A stretch of 21,286 nucleotides of DNA from a virus. Position numbers and translations under genes: made by a program. The stretch lies in IMG/VR virus record IMGVR_UViG_3300046514_000260, positions 1 through 21,286 of that record. One strand, given 5' to 3'. The notes beneath the pieces are model-generated. The model was not told the DNA's origin and ran no database searches. It was given only the letters and a program-made list of their open reading frames with translations. The first letter of the stretch is position 1. Every line of letters starts with the position of its first letter. Positions 19,818-21,286 of this stretch are shown piece by piece.

Positions 19818-20032
19818 TGGAGCAGAAGTTCTGCACGGACTGCAAGTGGGTAAAGAAGGAAGAGTTGGCTACCATGTGGGAGTGCCTAGCTCCAAAGGTG
19901 AGGATCAAAAACGATCTGGTCACCGGTAAAGGCTTGCCTAACTACTGTTTCAACGTCCGCATGGATGATGCTTGCGGGCCGAGTGGCAGGTTATGGGAGC
20001 CAGGCAAGGACGTATCTGAAGGACCTTACTAA
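19817..20032 (+). CDS. Small CxxC protein (71 aa)
   Basis: A 71-residue protein, ATG at 19817 sharing bases with the preceding TGA. It starts MEQKFCTDCKWVKKEE with a CxxC, has a further Cys in WECLAP and ends YCFNVRMDDACGPSGRLWEP. The arrangement (CxxCKW ... WxCxxP ... CGPSGRLWEP) is a small zinc-ribbon-like phage family I recognise without a function. An in-frame GTG one codon upstream is a less likely start. Confidence 0.78.
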   Translation: MEQKFCTDCKWVKKEELATMWECLAPKVRIKNDLVTGKGLPNYCFNVRMDDACGPSGRLWEPGKDVSEGPY

Positions 20033-20042
20033 GGAGCATAGC

Positions 20043-20987
20043 ATGGACGGAGACAAGTTAGTCGCATTGCCGCAATATGAGGAAGTCGAGTTCCCCGAGG
20101 TCATCGACGCCAGCTTCATGAACGAGTGGCGCGCTTGCAGGCACAAAGCTTTCCGCGCACACATGCAGCACTGGAAGCCAGAGGGCGAGTCGGTTCACCT
20201 GCACTTTGGCGCATGTTTCGCCAAGGCACTGGAGGCAGCCCGCCAGGAGTTTTACATCGCGGGCAAGCCCCAGGACGAATGCCTCGGGGCTGGTATGCGG
20301 GCGTTCTTCGAGTCCTGGGGAGACTACGTTCCCCCGGAGCAAAGTGCCAAGACGCTCGACCGCGGGCTAGGGGCGCTGGACTTCTACTTCAGCGAGTGGC
20401 CGCTCGGGGACGCCAACCAGGCAATGCCCCATATCATGCCTTCCGGCAACCCGGCGATCGAATTCAGCTTCGCTGAGCCACTCCCCTTTCTCCACCCCGT
20501 CACCCGCCAGCCCGTGCTATACGTCGGCCGCAGCGATATGATCGCCGACTTCGCCGAAGGAGTCTACATTGAAGACGACAAGACAACCACGCAACTTGGT
20601 GACAGTTGGCCCAAACAGTGGGAACTTCGTGGCCAGTTTACAGGTTATTGTTGGGCCGCACGAGAGTCTGGAACTGAGACAAATGGAGTGCTCGTGCGAG
20701 GTGTGTCAATCCTTAAAACGAAGTATGGCTCCGCTCAAGCTCTCACTTACCGTTCAGCAGCAGAAATTGACGAGTGGCTTGCCACAACACTTGACGATCT
20801 TGCAGACCTTAGAACCGCGTGGGAAAAGCGAGAGTGGAAAAAGAACTACGGCGACTCCTGCAGCTCCTACGGCGGATGCCAGTTCGTCCCCGTCTGCAAG
20901 TCCCCAGAGCCAGAAACCTGGCTGAAGGTCTACTTCCGGCGAATCCGCTGGGACCCGATCGAGCGCACAAACACCCCGCTGGATTGA
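20043..20987 (+). CDS. Cas4/RecB-like PD-(D/E)XK nuclease with Fe-S-type Cys cluster
   Basis: A 314-residue nuclease of the RecB/Cas4 superfamily. Motifs: FG-x-x-FAKALE (55-63), GRSDMIAD (162-169), IEDDKTT (176-182, the D...D-x-K active site pattern), and QFTGYCWAA (198-206, the Q-x-x-x-Y motif). Cysteines at 32, 273, 279 and 285 (C...CSSYGGC...C) have the spacing of the 4Fe-4S cluster of Cas4/AddB. It probably processes DNA ends in replication or recombination. The ATG at 20043 has AAGGAG; the longer upstream frame is ignored. No cas1, cas2 or CRISPR array is nearby, so a CRISPR role is not supported. Confidence 0.88.
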   Translation: MDGDKLVALPQYEEVEFPEVIDASFMNEWRACRHKAFRAHMQHWKPEGESVHLHFGACFAKALEAARQEFYIAGKPQDECLGAGMRAFFESWGDYVPPEQSAKTLDRGLGALDFYFSEWPLGDANQAMPHIMPSGNPAIEFSFAEPLPFLHPVTRQPVLYVGRSDMIADFAEGVYIEDDKTTTQLGDSWPKQWELRGQFTGYCWAARESGTETNGVLVRGVSILKTKYGSAQALTYRSAAEIDEWLATTLDDLADLRTAWEKREWKKNYGDSCSSYGGCQFVPVCKSPEPETWLKVYFRRIRWDPIERTNTPLD

Positions 20988-20990
20988 GCC

Positions 20991-21173
20991 ATGTTCCTCA
21001 TCGAGCTGTTCTTGATCCTCGCGGGGATAGGACTGGCAATGGGAGGAGTCGCCACGGTACTGCCCAAGCGGGCGTGGACCGGGAAGGACCTCCCGTTGAA
21101 GTACATCCTGTTGTTCATCTTCGTCGGTAGCACTTTCATCAGCATATGCTCTTCCCTGTTCGGTTTGAAGTAG
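20991..21173 (+). CDS. Small two-helix membrane protein (60 aa)
   Basis: A 60-residue protein with two hydrophobic segments (FLIELFLILAGIGLAMGGV, then YILLFIFVGSTFISIC) separated by a polar loop with several basic residues. Start 4 bases after the nuclease stop, weak ribosome site. Function unknown; holin-like shape cannot be confirmed. Confidence 0.65.
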   Translation: MFLIELFLILAGIGLAMGGVATVLPKRAWTGKDLPLKYILLFIFVGSTFISICSSLFGLK

Positions 21174-21184
21174 AAGGAACCCCG

Positions 21185-21286
21185 ATGGGGACAGGAGTAT
21201 CCCCATCAGTCCTCGTGCACAACGAGGTACAAGAGCCCTGCAGCTTCGCCTGGTTCTGCCCAGTTTGCGGGCGGATCTGGGCGAAG
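21185..21286 (+). CDS. Zinc-ribbon-type protein, C-terminus beyond window
   Basis: Only 34 residues are visible before the right edge. ATG at 21185 with AAGGAAC upstream. Residues include CSFAWFCPVCGRIWAK, with a CPVC pair, so a zinc ribbon is likely. Incomplete; nothing more can be said. Confidence 0.6.
   Translation, partial: MGTGVSPSVLVHNEVQEPCSFAWFCPVCGRIWAK

Noticed and set aside
20043-20987. CRISPR-associated cas4 locus
   Set aside because: No array, cas1 or cas2 in the window; a stand-alone phage nuclease is the simpler reading.

Overview
The window looks like about 21 kb of a tailed, probably podovirus-like bacteriophage (or prophage), GC-rich, from a Gram-negative host. Two divergent gene blocks are separated by about 1.5 kb of structured intergenic DNA. 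The left block (minus strand, 1-12246) is a virion-morphogenesis operon: small terminase, large terminase, portal, a FmdB-like zinc ribbon, scaffold-like protein, major capsid protein, a decoration-like protein, an N4 gp49/Sf6 gene 66 family protein, a PEP-CTERM protein, a conserved structural protein, a head-tail adaptor and a large head-closure/tail protein that runs off the left edge. The right block (plus strand, 13711-21286) holds about two dozen short, tightly packed genes, many with 1-8 nt start/stop overlaps. Recognisable among them are a SprT-like metallopeptidase, a Cas4/RecB-like nuclease with an Fe-S-type cysteine cluster, two small membrane proteins and many small CxxC proteins. 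The rest are unrecognised.

The central region, 12247-13710, contains one isolated rightward gene (12667-13158) followed by a textbook terminator. The stretches on either side are dense in hairpins, direct repeats and a strand-symmetric array of RATATGGGGG-type boxes. The array is a candidate replication origin or regulatory hub. Four sigma70-like promoters share one layout (TTGACA/T, 17-bp spacer ending in TGA, then TAnnnT or TATGGT): one leftward at the terminase genes, and rightward ones at 13630, 17080 and 18236.

The main anomaly is the secreted PEP-CTERM protein inside the late operon. Its carboxy terminus has the full exosortase sorting tripartite signal, so it should work only in a host with an exosortase, which suggests a betaproteobacterium or similar aquatic Gram-negative. 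It sits with the gp49-family gene in a two-gene insertion between decoration protein and structural genes. A diverged copy of the same intergenic element follows the decoration gene and the gp49-family gene, and a strong hairpin terminator follows the PEP-CTERM gene.

Other features of note are two paralogous gene pairs (12667/17200 and 14857/18875), at least four dispersed short-repeat families, and an unusual number of small zinc-binding-type proteins. No integrase, lysis gene, polymerase, tRNA or CRISPR array was recognised in the window, so lifestyle cannot be decided from it.
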